Part shown: positions 16,064-24,706 of the stretch, piece after piece
Numbering within the stretch: position 1 is the stretch's first letter
Layout of the letters: the number at the start of each line of letters is the position of its first letter
Source of the DNA: Bacillota bacterium
GTDB lineage: Bacteria > Bacillota > Clostridia > Christensenellales > CAG-138
NCBI GenBank assembly: GCA_023455425.1
Contig: JAEYCM010000026.1
Span: 1-64,000 of the forward strand
Direction: 5' to 3'
DNA length: 64,000 nucleotides
The notes under the pieces: model-generated
What the model was told of the DNA's origin: nothing
The model's database searches: none
What the model saw: only the letters and a program-made list of their open reading frames with translations
Program-made: the position numbers and the translations under genes

Positions 16064-17287
16064 TCAATAATATTTTGCGGTGTATTTATCTACGCCATAT
16101 TCTTTAATGAGCGCCTTGATGGTACCGGGACCGGCCACGCCGTCCGCTTCCATCTTTTTATCGTTCTGGAATTCGATAAGCGCCTCCTTGCTCGTCATGC
16201 CGAAATAGCCGTCGGCTTTCACATCGTACCCCAGTTGGTTGAGCATGTATTGAATGCGGGATACCCGCTTGCCCGACTTACAGCCGTATTGCGGCCATTT
16301 GAACGTGCGCTCAAACAATGCCGGCGGGATCTCTCCGTTCCGGTTGCGCCCGCTGTAGCTTTCCCTATAAAAACAGTGCCCGTCTATCTTCTTATAAAAG
16401 CTGTGCCCCCCCCAATCTTGGCCTTCCGGCCGTTCGGAGTTAAAGAAATAGACGTCCTGCGGGATGACCCATACCTGATCCTGAAGCACCTGCCTTGCGG
16501 CGGATTTACACGACGAATTCGGCCTTATGGAGGACGAGTAGCCGGTGAACTGGCCCGGCGCCTTAATGACTTCCTCTATGGTATCCCCGGGATATCCTCG
16601 GGAGAGCACGCGGTTCATCACCACGTTGCCGACCGCGATTTTCCCTTTTGTCGATTCGCCGCGCGCCTCCCCGTAGATCAGCTGCGCAAGCAGATACACG
16701 TCGTTATCGGTATACTCATAATAGTTGGAGGAATAGCCCATGTCGTTGTAGTAGGTGTCCGCTTCCTCCATATAAAAGTTTATCCATTCATCCCAATCGA
16801 CCGGCTGGGGCGTCGGCTCCGGGGTGGCAGCAGGCGTGGGTTCGGGTGTTACCTCGGGCGTCGGCTCCGGCGTGGGCTGCAATGCGGGATCGGGAGTAAG
16901 CTCAAGCGCGTCGCCATCATCCACCCCGGGGTTAAGCGCCAATGCAGGCGTGGGTACAGGCGGTATGCCGTCCTCAGACAAAAGGAGGACGGATGATTCT
17001 GTGGCTACATCGGGAATCCCCTGAAAAACAGGCTGGCTGCCCTTCCATGCGACAATCTTGTTCTGGGCGACAACGCTGGATATAGCCGCCGGATCGCTTT
17101 CGGGAACCAGTTCGGCGGCTGCGGGGGCTTTTTGGAAAACCCCGGCGAAATAGAGGATTGCCGCTATTAACACGCAACCGGCCCCCGCCATCCATGCAAA
17201 GCGCCGCATCTTCCTGCGCCTCCTTGTTTTTCCCGGAAGCTTTGCGGGCTGGCCCAGCGGATTTATTAATATATTCGAGCGTTTCAT
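16064..17287 (-). CDS. SleB-type cell-wall hydrolase with peptidoglycan-binding domain
   Basis: A 407-residue membrane-anchored enzyme expected to cut cortex or wall peptidoglycan as a lytic transglycosylase. Order: basic N-terminus (KTRRRRKMRR), one membrane helix, a long Thr-Pro-Glu repeat linker (TPEPTPEVTPEP and similar), the Hydrolase_2/SleB domain (VYLLAQLIYGEARGES with the catalytic Glu, then GNVVMNRV and GQFTGY), and a C-terminal PG_binding_1 repeat (RIQYMLNQLGYD). Start taken at the ATG at 17287; a TTG two codons earlier has a better GAGGAG spacing. In known spore formers SleB has its binding domain first; here it is last, so this may be a vegetative or germination paralogue. Confidence 0.88.
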   Translation of the reverse strand: MKRSNILINPLGQPAKLPGKTRRRRKMRRFAWMAGAGCVLIAAILYFAGVFQKAPAAAELVPESDPAAISSVVAQNKIVAWKGSQPVFQGIPDVATESSVLLLSEDGIPPVPTPALALNPGVDDGDALELTPDPALQPTPEPTPEVTPEPTPAATPEPTPQPVDWDEWINFYMEEADTYYNDMGYSSNYYEYTDNDVYLLAQLIYGEARGESTKGKIAVGNVVMNRVLSRGYPGDTIEEVIKAPGQFTGYSSSIRPNSSCKSAARQVLQDQVWVIPQDVYFFNSERPEGQDWGGHSFYKKIDGHCFYRESYSGRNRNGEIPPALFERTFKWPQYGCKSGKRVSRIQYMLNQLGYDVKADGYFGMTSKEALIEFQNDKKMEADGVAGPGTIKALIKEYGVDKYTAKYY

Positions 17288-17521
17288 TTCCAATCCAGTC
17301 TCCTCGCTGCCTATAATCCTTAACAAAAACGGGATGATACATACATCACGGGTTGCCCTTGTATGGCGTTGATCAGGCAGCTTTCCTTGTATCCGATTGT
17401 CCAATTATACCATGGGCCTGTCGGAAATGGTTTGAATTTTATTGAAACTGTGCCGGGAAAGTATTCCCACAACGGAATTGCAGCCGGGCAATTGTTGATC
17501 CATACCGCCCGAAATTTCAAG

Positions 17522-17551
17522 GCATAGAGCCGGCCATTGGGACGCACAATA
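17522..17551 (+). promoter_or_regulatory. Possible sigma-G/sigma-F promoter of tlp
   Basis: GCATA, 18 bases, then CACAATA, close to the forespore consensus (GCATR and CATnnTA). Placed 20 bases before the tlp start, fitting a spore gene. Confidence 0.5.
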
Positions 17552-17571
17552 TTTTTAAAAGGAGGGATCAT

Positions 17572-17820
17572 ATGAAAGAGCACAATAACAATCGTCCCAA
17601 TCCCGACAACCGGAGCGATAATGTAGCGAGAATCCAGAAAAATATCGATATGACGATCCATAACATTGAAGCTGCCGAGGATATGATGGGGAAGACGCCC
17701 GATGATAAAATGAAACAGACGCTTGCGGAGAAAAACGAACGACGCAGGGACGCGCTCCAAGGTATGCGCAACGAAATAAAGGATGAAGCCAAGCCGCAGG
17801 ATACCTGGAAAAACAAATAA
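17572..17820 (+). CDS. tlp: Small acid-soluble spore protein Tlp
   Basis: An 82-residue, highly charged, Cys-free protein of the thioredoxin-like/Tlp SASP family, packed into the spore core. Matches to the family are NPDNRSDNVARIQ near the start, a helix with TIHNIEAAEDMM, EKNERRRDALQGMRNEIKDEA and a short tail, in order and at the usual length. GGAGGG lies five bases before the ATG and a forespore-type promoter is upstream. Its presence is good evidence that the organism sporulates. Confidence 0.93.
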   Translation: MKEHNNNRPNPDNRSDNVARIQKNIDMTIHNIEAAEDMMGKTPDDKMKQTLAEKNERRRDALQGMRNEIKDEAKPQDTWKNK

Positions 17821-17868
17821 CGGAACAACGCGTTCCAGATCTAGGAAATAAGCTTGTTTATGACATGC

Positions 17869-17894
17869 AGCCCCGGAGGTTCCGGGGCTTTTTG
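17869..17894 (+). terminator. Terminator of tlp
   Basis: AGCCCCGGA / TCCGGGGCT with a three-base loop, then TTTTT. Confidence 0.85.
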
Positions 17895-17957
17895 GCGTCT
17901 GCGCTCTGGAATGCCTTCAACCTGCCATGCAACCGGAAACAATATATGGGTTTCATA

Positions 17958-17969
17958 ATACTATAGTAT
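17958..17969. promoter_or_regulatory. 12-bp palindrome before the Trp-rich microprotein
   Basis: ATACTATAGTAT, a perfect palindrome, 14 bases before the ribosome site of the 32-residue protein. A CATAATA element overlaps it and may be a sporulation-type -10. Confidence 0.35.
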
Positions 17970-17996
17970 ATACCCCATCATAAGGAGGTGATTCGC

Positions 17997-18095
17997 ATGT
18001 CACGAGGTTTTTGGTTCGGAGATAGCTGGGGCCATCGCCCCTGGAAACGGCATGGCGGATGCAACCGTTGCAGACGTGACTTTTGGTTCTGGTAG
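17997..18095 (+). CDS. 32-residue Trp/Arg-rich microprotein
   Basis: Tiny frame below usual ORF cut-offs. It follows AAGGAGGTGAT, an exact full-length anti-16S match, eight bases before the ATG, so it is probably translated strongly. The peptide contains FWFGDSWGHRPWKRHGG, then CNRC, then RRDFWFW, that is five Trp, a CxxC and a strong positive charge. The terminator just after it closes a one-gene unit. It lies next to tlp and could be a small coat or spore protein, but no family is recognised. The CNRC pair may bind a metal or form a disulphide. Confidence 0.65.
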   Translation: MSRGFWFGDSWGHRPWKRHGGCNRCRRDFWFW

Positions 18096-18129
18096 AATAC
18101 ATATGTTTCATAAGTATTCTGCTTAACGA

Positions 18130-18156
18130 AGGGGCCGGATTTATCCGGCCTCTTTT
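18130..18156 (+). terminator. Terminator after the Trp-rich microprotein
   Basis: Ten-base stem AGGGGCCGGA / TCCGGCCTCT with one G-T pair, then TTT. Confidence 0.8.
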
Positions 18157-18458
18157 GGGGTGGAGAATGATGCGAGAGCTTGTGAATGCGGCTCGCCCTT
18201 TTGTATTGTGGGTATCATCTGGGCTACAAGGCCGCTGAAGAGCCGATTATGGAAACATTATAACCAATATTATATAATCTAAATAGTCAATAGAACAAAG
18301 GGCATCGGACATACCTTATGCTTATCCCGGTATTAATACAGAAGTCAGATTTAAAAAGATGCCCATCGATATGGGACTCACACCAAAAGTATCCGGCTTA
18401 ATATAAAAGAAATTTCATTGTATAATGAATTTGAAATTCTAAGAATGCTGGTGCGTTT
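18157..18458. other. Non-coding spacer before the EndoQ-helicase gene
   Basis: No gene seen. A TATAAT at 18421-18426 with a weak TTAATA 17 bases upstream may be the promoter of the next gene. GTCAGATTTAAAAAGATGCCC-like sequence at 18344-18364 recurs almost unchanged at 21893-21911, after that gene. Confidence 0.5.
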
Positions 18459-21400
18459 ATGTTTATTGCCGATTTTCATATCCATTCGAAATATTCCAGA
18501 GCGACAAGCAAGGAATGCGTGCCCGAATTCCTGGAGCTTTGGGCGCGGCGGAAGGGCCTTGACCTCATTGGCACCGGAGATTTCACCCATCCCGCGTGGC
18601 GCGAGGAGCTAAAAGAAAAACTTGCCCCTGCGGAAGAGGGGTTATACATGTTAAAGAAACCGTTCCGCAAGGAGGCCGCCGTTAAAAACGGGGATTTCGT
18701 GCCCCGCTTCATACTCTCCGCCGAGATCAGTTCCATTTATAAAAAGAACGGAAAAGTGCGCAAGGTTCATAACGTGATTCTTCTGCCCAGCCTTGAAGAT
18801 GCCGAAGCCCTGTCCCGCCGCCTTGAAGCCATCGGCAACCTGCATTCCGACGGCAGGCCCATCCTGGGGCTGGACAGCAGGGATTTGCTGCAGATTACCC
18901 TTGACGTATGCCCGGAGGCCATCTTTATTCCCGCCCATATCTGGACGCCCCATTTTTCCCTGTTTGGCGCATATTCGGGATTTGACGATATTACGGAATG
19001 CTTTGAAGATTTAACGGGCCAAATCCATGCGCTTGAAACCGGCCTCTCCTCGGATCCGTCCATGAACTGGCGGCTTTCCATGCTGGATAAATTCACCTTG
19101 GTTTCAAACTCCGACGCGCATTCGCCGGGTAATCTCGCAAGGGAAGCCAACCTGTTTGACACCGCCCTCTCCTACCCGCATATCTCCCGCGCCCTGCAAA
19201 ACCGGCATACCGGGGAATTTTACGGCACGCTCGAATTTTTCCCGGAGGAAGGGAAATACCACTGCGACGGGCACAGGGCCTGTAAGGTCTGCATGCAGCC
19301 CGCTCAAACAAAAGCGGTCTCCGGAATATGTCCTAAATGCGGCGGCAGAATTACCGTAGGCGTGCTGCACCGGGTGGAGGCGCTGGCCGACCGCGGCGAA
19401 GGGTTTGTCCCCCTGGATGCAAAGCATTTTGAACGGCTCGTGCCGCTTCACGAAGTGGTCGCCGCTTCCATGGGAATGACGACCGCAAGCGTAAAGGTAA
19501 AGGAACGGTACGACCATCTGCTCCATACCATTGGACCGGAGCTCTTCATCCTCCGCCAAGCGTCCCTTTCGGATATCAAGCAGGAGGCCGGGGCGTTGGT
19601 CGCCGAAGGCATCCTACGGCTGCGTTCCGGTAAGGTAGAAATCCAACCCGGATACGACGGGGAATACGGCAAAATCAAACTGCTGGACAAGGCGGAAATC
19701 GATCTGATTTCCGGGCAGATGAGCCTTTTTGCCGAAGAGCGCGATAAAAAGCGCCCAAACCCAAAGGGAATGTGGACACAGAAAGCACCGGTACAAAAAG
19801 AGGCGGCCCCAGCCCCGGAGCAGACCGTGCCGCAGACCGCGCCGCACACCGCGGACGCCATGCGGCAAACAGATATGCCTTACGGGTTGAACCGGGAACA
19901 GTGGGAGGCGGTCTCTGCCGATGACCCCGCAGTCGCCGTCATTGCCGGCCCCGGAACAGGCAAAACAAAGACGCTCGTCAGCCGCATCGCTTACCTGATT
20001 GAAACATACGGCATACCTCCTTGCGAAATTACCGCCGTTACCTTCACCAACAAGGCGGCGGGCGAAATGCGCGCACGTCTTAAAACGCATTTTGGAAACA
20101 CGCATGCCGCGGACAATATACACATCGGCACCTTTCACTCCATCTGCCTGCAGATTTTGGCCGAGCAAAGGGGCAAAACGGGTATGCCAGTCATCGACGA
20201 ATCGGATGCGCTTTCCATCGTCAAGGATGTTCTGAATACCCTGGGCTTGAACAGCGCGCCTAGGGACGTCCTGCGGAGGATTTCCCTGGCCAAAAACGGC
20301 ATGACGCCCGCTGAAGAAAGCGCGGATATCCCATCCGAAGTATTGGGGCTGTATCAGGCGCAGCTTGCGCAATACGGTGTCCTGGATTACGATGATATCC
20401 TGCTGGAGGCGCTTGCGCTGTTTGAGCGCGAGACTCGGGATGATACCGAAGGCAAGCGCCTGTCGGCCGCCTTTTCTCATATTTTAGTGGATGAGTTTCA
20501 GGATATCAACGCGCTTCAATATCGGCTGATCCGGGCGTGGAGCGCAAACAGCGCCGGGATTTTTGCAATCGGCGATCCGGATCAGTCCATTTACGGCTTC
20601 AGAGGGTCCGACCCCCGTTGCTTTGCGCAATTCCTGAACGACCATACCCGGCTCCGGCAAGTAACCCTTACGCAAAACTATCGCTCTACGCCTGAGATCA
20701 TCCGCTGCGCCCAATCGGTCATATCCGAAAACGCCGCCATCCGGCATGCCTTGGAGGCAAAAAGGGAAAGCGGCCTCAAAGTACGCCTTTTACATATGGA
20801 GGATGCGTTTTCAGAGGCGCTGTTTTTGGCGAAGGAGATCAACCGCATGGTCGGTGGGATGGATATGCTGGACGTGCAGGGATCAACGCCCGTGAAAGGA
20901 AAAGACCGGGCCGGACATCCGAGAGGCTTTTCCGACATCGCGGTATTGTATCGCACCAACCGTCAGGCCGACATTCTGGAGCAATGCCTAAGAAAAGAGG
21001 GAATTCCCTATGTGGTCGCCGGGCGGGACGACTTCCTTATGGAGGCGGAAGTCCGCGAAGCGATTGCGTTTTTCCGGTTTTTGCTTAATCCCGAGGACCT
21101 TGTTTCTCTGCGGAACTGCCTGAAGAATGCGGGCGTTCGGCAGACGGACATTGTGCAGAACATCATGGAAGCCTATGCGGCAGCGGAAAAAAGCATATCC
21201 GCACTCGATGCAGTCTTGAACGGCATCGCCTCCGGTACCGGCGCTCTCCATTTGCTGACGGAGCGGTTCCGGAAATACGAGCCTCTTGTCCGCAGCGAAA
21301 AACCTTGGAAGCTGATGGGGCTCTGGATGGAGGACGGCGGGTTGTCGGAATCGAAATGTATGCAACTGCTTTTCGATACATCAGTCATGTATAACACCAT

Positions 21401-21776
21401 GCCGTCGCTGCTTCACAATCTCGTACTCGGGCGCGAAAGCGATTTAGTGAGAAGCGGTGGAAAAAAATATGCGCCGGACGCCGTTTCCCTCATGACCCTG
21501 CATGGAGCAAAGGGCTTGGAGTTTCCCGCAGTTTTCCTGTGCGGCGTGACGGAAGAACTGATCCCTTTCAAAAATCGCCGGGGCGTCTGCGACATTGAGG
21601 AAGAAAGACGGCTTTTTTACGTAGGCATGACGAGGGCGAAGGATGAGCTCATTCTTCTGAACCCCGCTGCACCGTCGCCTTTCCTTGCCGGTTTTGCTCC
21701 CGAAGCGTTTACAACAGAGAACGCTTTCCCGCACAGGCAAGATATGCCCAAGCAGATCAGCTTTTTGAATATTTGA
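18459..21776 (+). CDS. Endonuclease Q-like PHP nuclease fused to UvrD/PcrA-type helicase
   Basis: An 1105-residue DNA repair protein. Residues 1-400 match endonuclease Q, which nicks DNA 5' of deaminated bases (uracil, hypoxanthine, xanthine) and abasic sites: ADFHIHSKYSRATSK with the PHP His-x-His, GTGDFTHP, PAHIWTPHFS, SNSDAHSP, then a zinc module CKVC..CPKC and VLHRVEALADR. A Pro/Ala/Gln linker (about 430-475) leads to a superfamily 1 helicase: AGPGTGKT (Walker A), TFTNKAAGEM, VDEFQDINALQ (motif II), GDPDQSIYGFRG, LTQNYRST, LMTLHGAKGLEFPAVFL and YVGMTRAKDEL. All motifs are intact. The fusion implies nicking and strand displacement in one polypeptide. The ribosome site before the ATG is weak. 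Confidence 0.92.
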   Translation: MFIADFHIHSKYSRATSKECVPEFLELWARRKGLDLIGTGDFTHPAWREELKEKLAPAEEGLYMLKKPFRKEAAVKNGDFVPRFILSAEISSIYKKNGKVRKVHNVILLPSLEDAEALSRRLEAIGNLHSDGRPILGLDSRDLLQITLDVCPEAIFIPAHIWTPHFSLFGAYSGFDDITECFEDLTGQIHALETGLSSDPSMNWRLSMLDKFTLVSNSDAHSPGNLAREANLFDTALSYPHISRALQNRHTGEFYGTLEFFPEEGKYHCDGHRACKVCMQPAQTKAVSGICPKCGGRITVGVLHRVEALADRGEGFVPLDAKHFERLVPLHEVVAASMGMTTASVKVKERYDHLLHTIGPELFILRQASLSDIKQEAGALVAEGILRLRSGKVEIQPGYDGEYGKIKLLDKAEIDLISGQMSLFAEERDKKRPNPKGMWTQKAPVQKEAAPAPEQTVPQTAPHTADAMRQTDMPYGLNREQWEAVSADDPAVAVIAGPGTGKTKTLVSRIAYLIETYGIPPCEITAVTFTNKAAGEMRARLKTHFGNTHAADNIHIGTFHSICLQILAEQRGKTGMPVIDESDALSIVKDVLNTLGLNSAPRDVLRRISLAKNGMTPAEESADIPSEVLGLYQAQLAQYGVLDYDDILLEALALFERETRDDTEGKRLSAAFSHILVDEFQDINALQYRLIRAWSANSAGIFAIGDPDQSIYGFRGSDPRCFAQFLNDHTRLRQVTLTQNYRSTPEIIRCAQSVISENAAIRHALEAKRESGLKVRLLHMEDAFSEALFLAKEINRMVGGMDMLDVQGSTPVKGKDRAGHPRGFSDIAVLYRTNRQADILEQCLRKEGIPYVVAGRDDFLMEAEVREAIAFFRFLLNPEDLVSLRNCLKNAGVRQTDIVQNIMEAYAAAEKSISALDAVLNGIASGTGALHLLTERFRKYEPLVRSEKPWKLMGLWMEDGGLSESKCMQLLFDTSVMYNTMPSLLHNLVLGRESDLVRSGGKKYAPDAVSLMTLHGAKGLEFPAVFLCGVTEELIPFKNRRGVCDIEEERRLFYVGMTRAKDELILLNPAAPSPFLAGFAPEAFTTENAFPHRQDMPKQISFLNI

Positions 21777-21843
21777 CCTCTCTCTATGGTCTGACCTGCA
21801 CCATTGGTTACATCTGCCCTCCGTATCACGTGGCATAAAAAGG

Positions 21844-21889
21844 CAACCCCATTCTTAACCGCCGTGAAAGAATGGGGTTGTTTATTTTG
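21844..21889 (+). terminator. Terminator after the EndoQ-helicase gene
   Basis: Thirteen-base stem CAACCCCATTCTT / AAGAATGGGGTTG, then TTTATTTT. Confidence 0.8.
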
Positions 21890-21945
21890 AAAGTCAGATA
21901 AAAAGATGCCCTGCCGGACAAGAAAAAAACGAGGAACTTATCTGC

Positions 21946-22683
21946 CTAAATAAAGTTGGAAACAACCGTCCAGGCGCCCATGCATGCGATAAAAATGAAG
22001 ACCCACGTTTTGATACGCGAGAGGTCCGTCCGGTTGCGGAAGAAAACTTGGCCTGACCACAGCCCAAGCAGCAGCCCGCCAGAGGCAGCCAGCGACCATA
22101 CGAGCACCTGTGAGGTCACCAGCCCGTTGAATGTGCGAACGCCTACGGCATAGATGTTGGTGATAAAAAAGAAGAATTGTAAGGTACCGATATATGCTTC
22201 TTTTGTATCCAGCGTGCTAAGGCAGTAAAGTGCAGTGGGGGGCGCGCTTACGGCAAACAACCCACCAAACACGCCGGAAAGCAAGCCGGCAATCATACCC
22301 GCGCCGGCAGTGTGCGGGATACGTATTTTATCAGCGGTAAATAAATAATAAAGGCCCAATAGCAGCAAGAAAACACCGAATATGACGCTCAAAATAAGCT
22401 TTGGCGCACCGGCTGACCATGCGACGGCAAATGGCATAACTACAAAGTAGATGAGAATAGGCCATAGCACATGTTTAGGCCGCGCGGCCTTGCGGTATTG
22501 AAAGAACACCGTACAAGAAGCAAGCAGTGATAAAACCGCACATACCGTAGATGCAATCGGTATGCTGGGCAAAAACACCGGAAAAAATGCCATCACAACC
22601 GTAGCGTAACCAAATCCAATGGCTGCCTGCAAAAATCCGCCGACAAAAGAAGCCAGCGCCAGCCAGATATACGTCATTTCCAT
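21946..22683 (-). CDS. TauE/SafE family membrane permease
   Basis: A 245-residue transporter of the sulfite/organosulfur exporter family, about eight membrane helices. It has the repeated half-module signatures GGFLQAAIGFGYA near the N-terminus and GLLSGVFGGLFAVSAPP in the middle. Start placed at the ATG at 22683, six bases after GGGGG; the longer frame has no ribosome site. It is divergent from the arsR-hgcAB operon. Substrate unknown: sulfite, sulfoacetate and related anions are typical. Confidence 0.85.
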   Translation of the reverse strand: MEMTYIWLALASFVGGFLQAAIGFGYATVVMAFFPVFLPSIPIASTVCAVLSLLASCTVFFQYRKAARPKHVLWPILIYFVVMPFAVAWSAGAPKLILSVIFGVFLLLLGLYYLFTADKIRIPHTAGAGMIAGLLSGVFGGLFAVSAPPTALYCLSTLDTKEAYIGTLQFFFFITNIYAVGVRTFNGLVTSQVLVWSLAASGGLLLGLWSGQVFFRNRTDLSRIKTWVFIFIACMGAWTVVSNFI

Positions 22684-22902
22684 GCGGGACCCCCTTCGAC
22701 TTAAATAAGGTGCGGGAAAAAGAAATGCGATGTCTATTGTAAGACGTATCCGGCCAGAAATCAATGGCGCTTTGTCATAAAAGATGCCGCTTGGAGGCGG
22801 CCCGAAAAAGTTGTAACAAGGAAGTCAGCAGATTGCAAGCCCGCCCTTCCTAAAGGCTAAACCTTCGTCTAATGGAGAATGGGTGATTTATTGCATTTCA
22901 CA

Positions 22903-22931
22903 TTGACATTTTTCGATTTGGTGCATATAAT
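22903..22931 (+). promoter_or_regulatory. Consensus sigma-A promoter of the arsR-hgcAB-acr3-arsC operon
   Basis: Perfect TTGACA (22903-22908), 17 bases, perfect TATAAT (22926-22931). With no intrinsic weakness, the operon must be held off by a repressor, as expected for ArsR control. CATAT repeats at and after the -10 (22924-22941) are a candidate ArsR site. Confidence 0.88.
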
Positions 22932-22965
22932 GCTCATATCGAATTGTTTGGATTTGAGGTGTGGA

Positions 22966-23301
22966 ATGGAAAAATATCTGGAACATACAAAAGTGTTCAA
23001 GGCGCTGGGCGACCCCAAACGAGCTATGATTGTGGATATGCTCTCCTGCGGTGAGCTTTGCGCTTGCATGATTTTAGAGAAGTTTGAAATGTCCCAGTCC
23101 ACGCTGTCCCATCATATGAAGCTCCTCTGTGAAAGCGGGCTTGTCAAGGGCAGAGAACAAGGTAAATGGACGTACTATTCGTTAGACATGGATACCATCA
23201 GCAAGGCAAAGCAGTTTTTTAACGGCATCACATCCAATAAAGAAAACTGCATCTGCAAAGAAAAGGCGGGCAGCTGTAAAGGATATGATGCAAATGAATA
23301 A
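22966..23301 (+). CDS. arsR: ArsR/SmtB family metalloid-sensing repressor
   Basis: A 111-residue winged-helix repressor that leaves DNA on binding As(III) or a similar thiophile. The sensor motif is GELCACMIL (Cys32 and Cys34, with Cys28 before), the classical ArsR CxC site on the DNA-recognition helix, followed by MSQSTLSHHMKLL. A Cys-rich tail (CICKEKAGSC) could add ligands. Start at 22966 with GAGG six bases upstream. It heads the operon and its 3' end overlaps the hgcA start, so translation is coupled. Confidence 0.95.
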   Translation: MEKYLEHTKVFKALGDPKRAMIVDMLSCGELCACMILEKFEMSQSTLSHHMKLLCESGLVKGREQGKWTYYSLDMDTISKAKQFFNGITSNKENCICKEKAGSCKGYDANE

Positions 23302-24382
23302 TGAAAAGCCCTGCTGCTGTTCAGGCGGTGGTTGCTGTACCGGGGAACCTATCACACCGTATAGCGAAAAGGATAAATGGGTGACGAGTGAAATCCATCT
23401 CCCGCAAGGGGGTGTCCCCGTGGCTTCAACAAAGCTTACCTTCAAAGATATTCTCGGAGCCTGGAAAGTGCGTTGGGGCATAGGCCGGATGAATTACAAG
23501 ATCAGTCCGGGACTTTACGCCGTAGGCAGCCCTGATCACACGTCCCCTGTGCTGGTTAGCGCGAACTATAAGCTGACATTTGATACTCTAAGAAAAGAGC
23601 TTTTCGGTTTCAGCTGCTGGCTTTTGATACTCGATACAAAGGGCGTCAATGTCTGGTGCGCTGCCGGTAAAGGGACGTTCGGAACCGATGAACTTGTGGG
23701 CCGCATATCAAAAACAAGGCTGGCTGAGATTGTATCGCACAGAACATTGATTTTGCCGCAATTGGGCGCGCCCGGCGTGAGCGCCCATGAAGTGGCCAAA
23801 CAAACAGGGTTCTCTGTGGTTTACGGCCCTGTAAGGGCAAAGGATATGAAGGCTTTCATCAATTCCGGCTTCAAGGCCACAGAAGAAATGCGCGCCGTGA
23901 GATTTACGGCATGGGATCGATTGGTCCTCACTCCCGTGGAATTGGCGGCGGCCGCAAAGACTTCACTGATGGTTTTCGGAGCATTGTTCCTTATCAACCT
24001 GTTTGCGGCAAGACCATTCGGGCTTGCGGATTTTATCGCGTATGCGGGCGCTGTGGTAACGGGAACCGTTCTTACGCCTCTGTTCCTTCCGCTTATTCCC
24101 GGCAGAGCGTTTGCGTGGAAGGGCTGGCTGCTGGGTCTTTTTTGGACGGCAGGATTTGTTTGGCTAAATGAGTGGTTCACCTCCGAGTTTTTGCTTCTTG
24201 CCATAGGTTATCTGCTGGTGCTGCCGTCATTGTCGGCATACTTGGCGATGAATTTTACTGGCTCGTCAACATACACTTCCTTTTCCGGCGTTATCAAGGA
24301 AATGAAAGCGGCGGTGCCGCTCATTGCCCTTTCATCCGTCGCGGGAATTGTGTTGGTGCTCATAAAGAGCCTGTCGGCCTAA
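23285..24382 (+). CDS. hgcA: HgcA, corrinoid protein for mercury methylation
   Basis: Membrane corrinoid protein that passes a methyl group to Hg(II) to make methylmercury. Residues 122-129 (23648-23671) are NVWCAAGK, the diagnostic cap-helix motif whose Cys binds cobalt from below, followed by GTFGTDELV. The soluble corrinoid domain (about 50-210) resembles the CdhD/AcsC family; the remainder (about 215-365) has four to five membrane helices, the HgcA-only architecture. The N-terminus has a Cys-rich patch (CCCSGGGCC, residues 10-18), which may bind metal. Three in-frame ATGs (23285, 23288, 23294) lie inside the arsR stop region; AAAGGA favours the second or third. hgcB follows 12 bases later. 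Confidence 0.96.
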   Translation: MMQMNNEKPCCCSGGGCCTGEPITPYSEKDKWVTSEIHLPQGGVPVASTKLTFKDILGAWKVRWGIGRMNYKISPGLYAVGSPDHTSPVLVSANYKLTFDTLRKELFGFSCWLLILDTKGVNVWCAAGKGTFGTDELVGRISKTRLAEIVSHRTLILPQLGAPGVSAHEVAKQTGFSVVYGPVRAKDMKAFINSGFKATEEMRAVRFTAWDRLVLTPVELAAAAKTSLMVFGALFLINLFAARPFGLADFIAYAGAVVTGTVLTPLFLPLIPGRAFAWKGWLLGLFWTAGFVWLNEWFTSEFLLLAIGYLLVLPSLSAYLAMNFTGSSTYTSFSGVIKEMKAAVPLIALSSVAGIVLVLIKSLSA

Positions 24383-24394
24383 AAGGAGGGCGCT

Positions 24395-24688
24395 ATGAAA
24401 CACAGGTATCTGAAAAATGCCGTCACCCTGAATTTATCAGCCGAAAAGTGTATCGGGTGCGGAAGGTGTGCGGAGGTCTGCCCGCATGAAGTGTTCAAGC
24501 TGGACGAACGAAAGGCGCGGATAAAAGACAAAGACCTATGTATGGAGTGCGGCGCTTGTGCGATAAACTGTCCCCCAGACGCCATCACTGTTGATGCCGG
24601 AGTGGGATGCGCCGCCGCCGTGATTATGGGCTGGCTTACCGGCAGCGAACCAAGCTGTGATTGTTCAGACGGCGGGGAATGCTGCTAA
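24395..24688 (+). CDS. hgcB: HgcB, ferredoxin partner of HgcA
   Basis: A 97-residue 2[4Fe-4S] ferredoxin that reduces the HgcA corrinoid and may hand over Hg(II). Two CxxCxxCxxxC motifs are intact (Cys19, 22, 25, 29 and Cys49, 52, 55, 59). HgcB-specific features are also present: a lone Cys at 72 (GVGC) and a terminal vicinal pair, Cys96-Cys97, preceded by CDC at 88-90. AGGAGG sits seven bases before the ATG. An ordinary ferredoxin would lack the Cys tail. Placement right after hgcA makes the call firm. Confidence 0.96.
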   Translation: MKHRYLKNAVTLNLSAEKCIGCGRCAEVCPHEVFKLDERKARIKDKDLCMECGACAINCPPDAITVDAGVGCAAAVIMGWLTGSEPSCDCSDGGECC

Positions 24689-24706
24689 AATGGAGAGTGT
24701 GCTTTT

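Noticed and set aside
23285..24382. HgcA as a plain acetyl-CoA synthase corrinoid subunit (CdhD/AcsC)
   Set aside because: The NVWCAAGK motif, the C-terminal membrane domain and the adjacent HgcB with a Cys-Cys end are specific to HgcA; the carbonyl-branch genes are absent.
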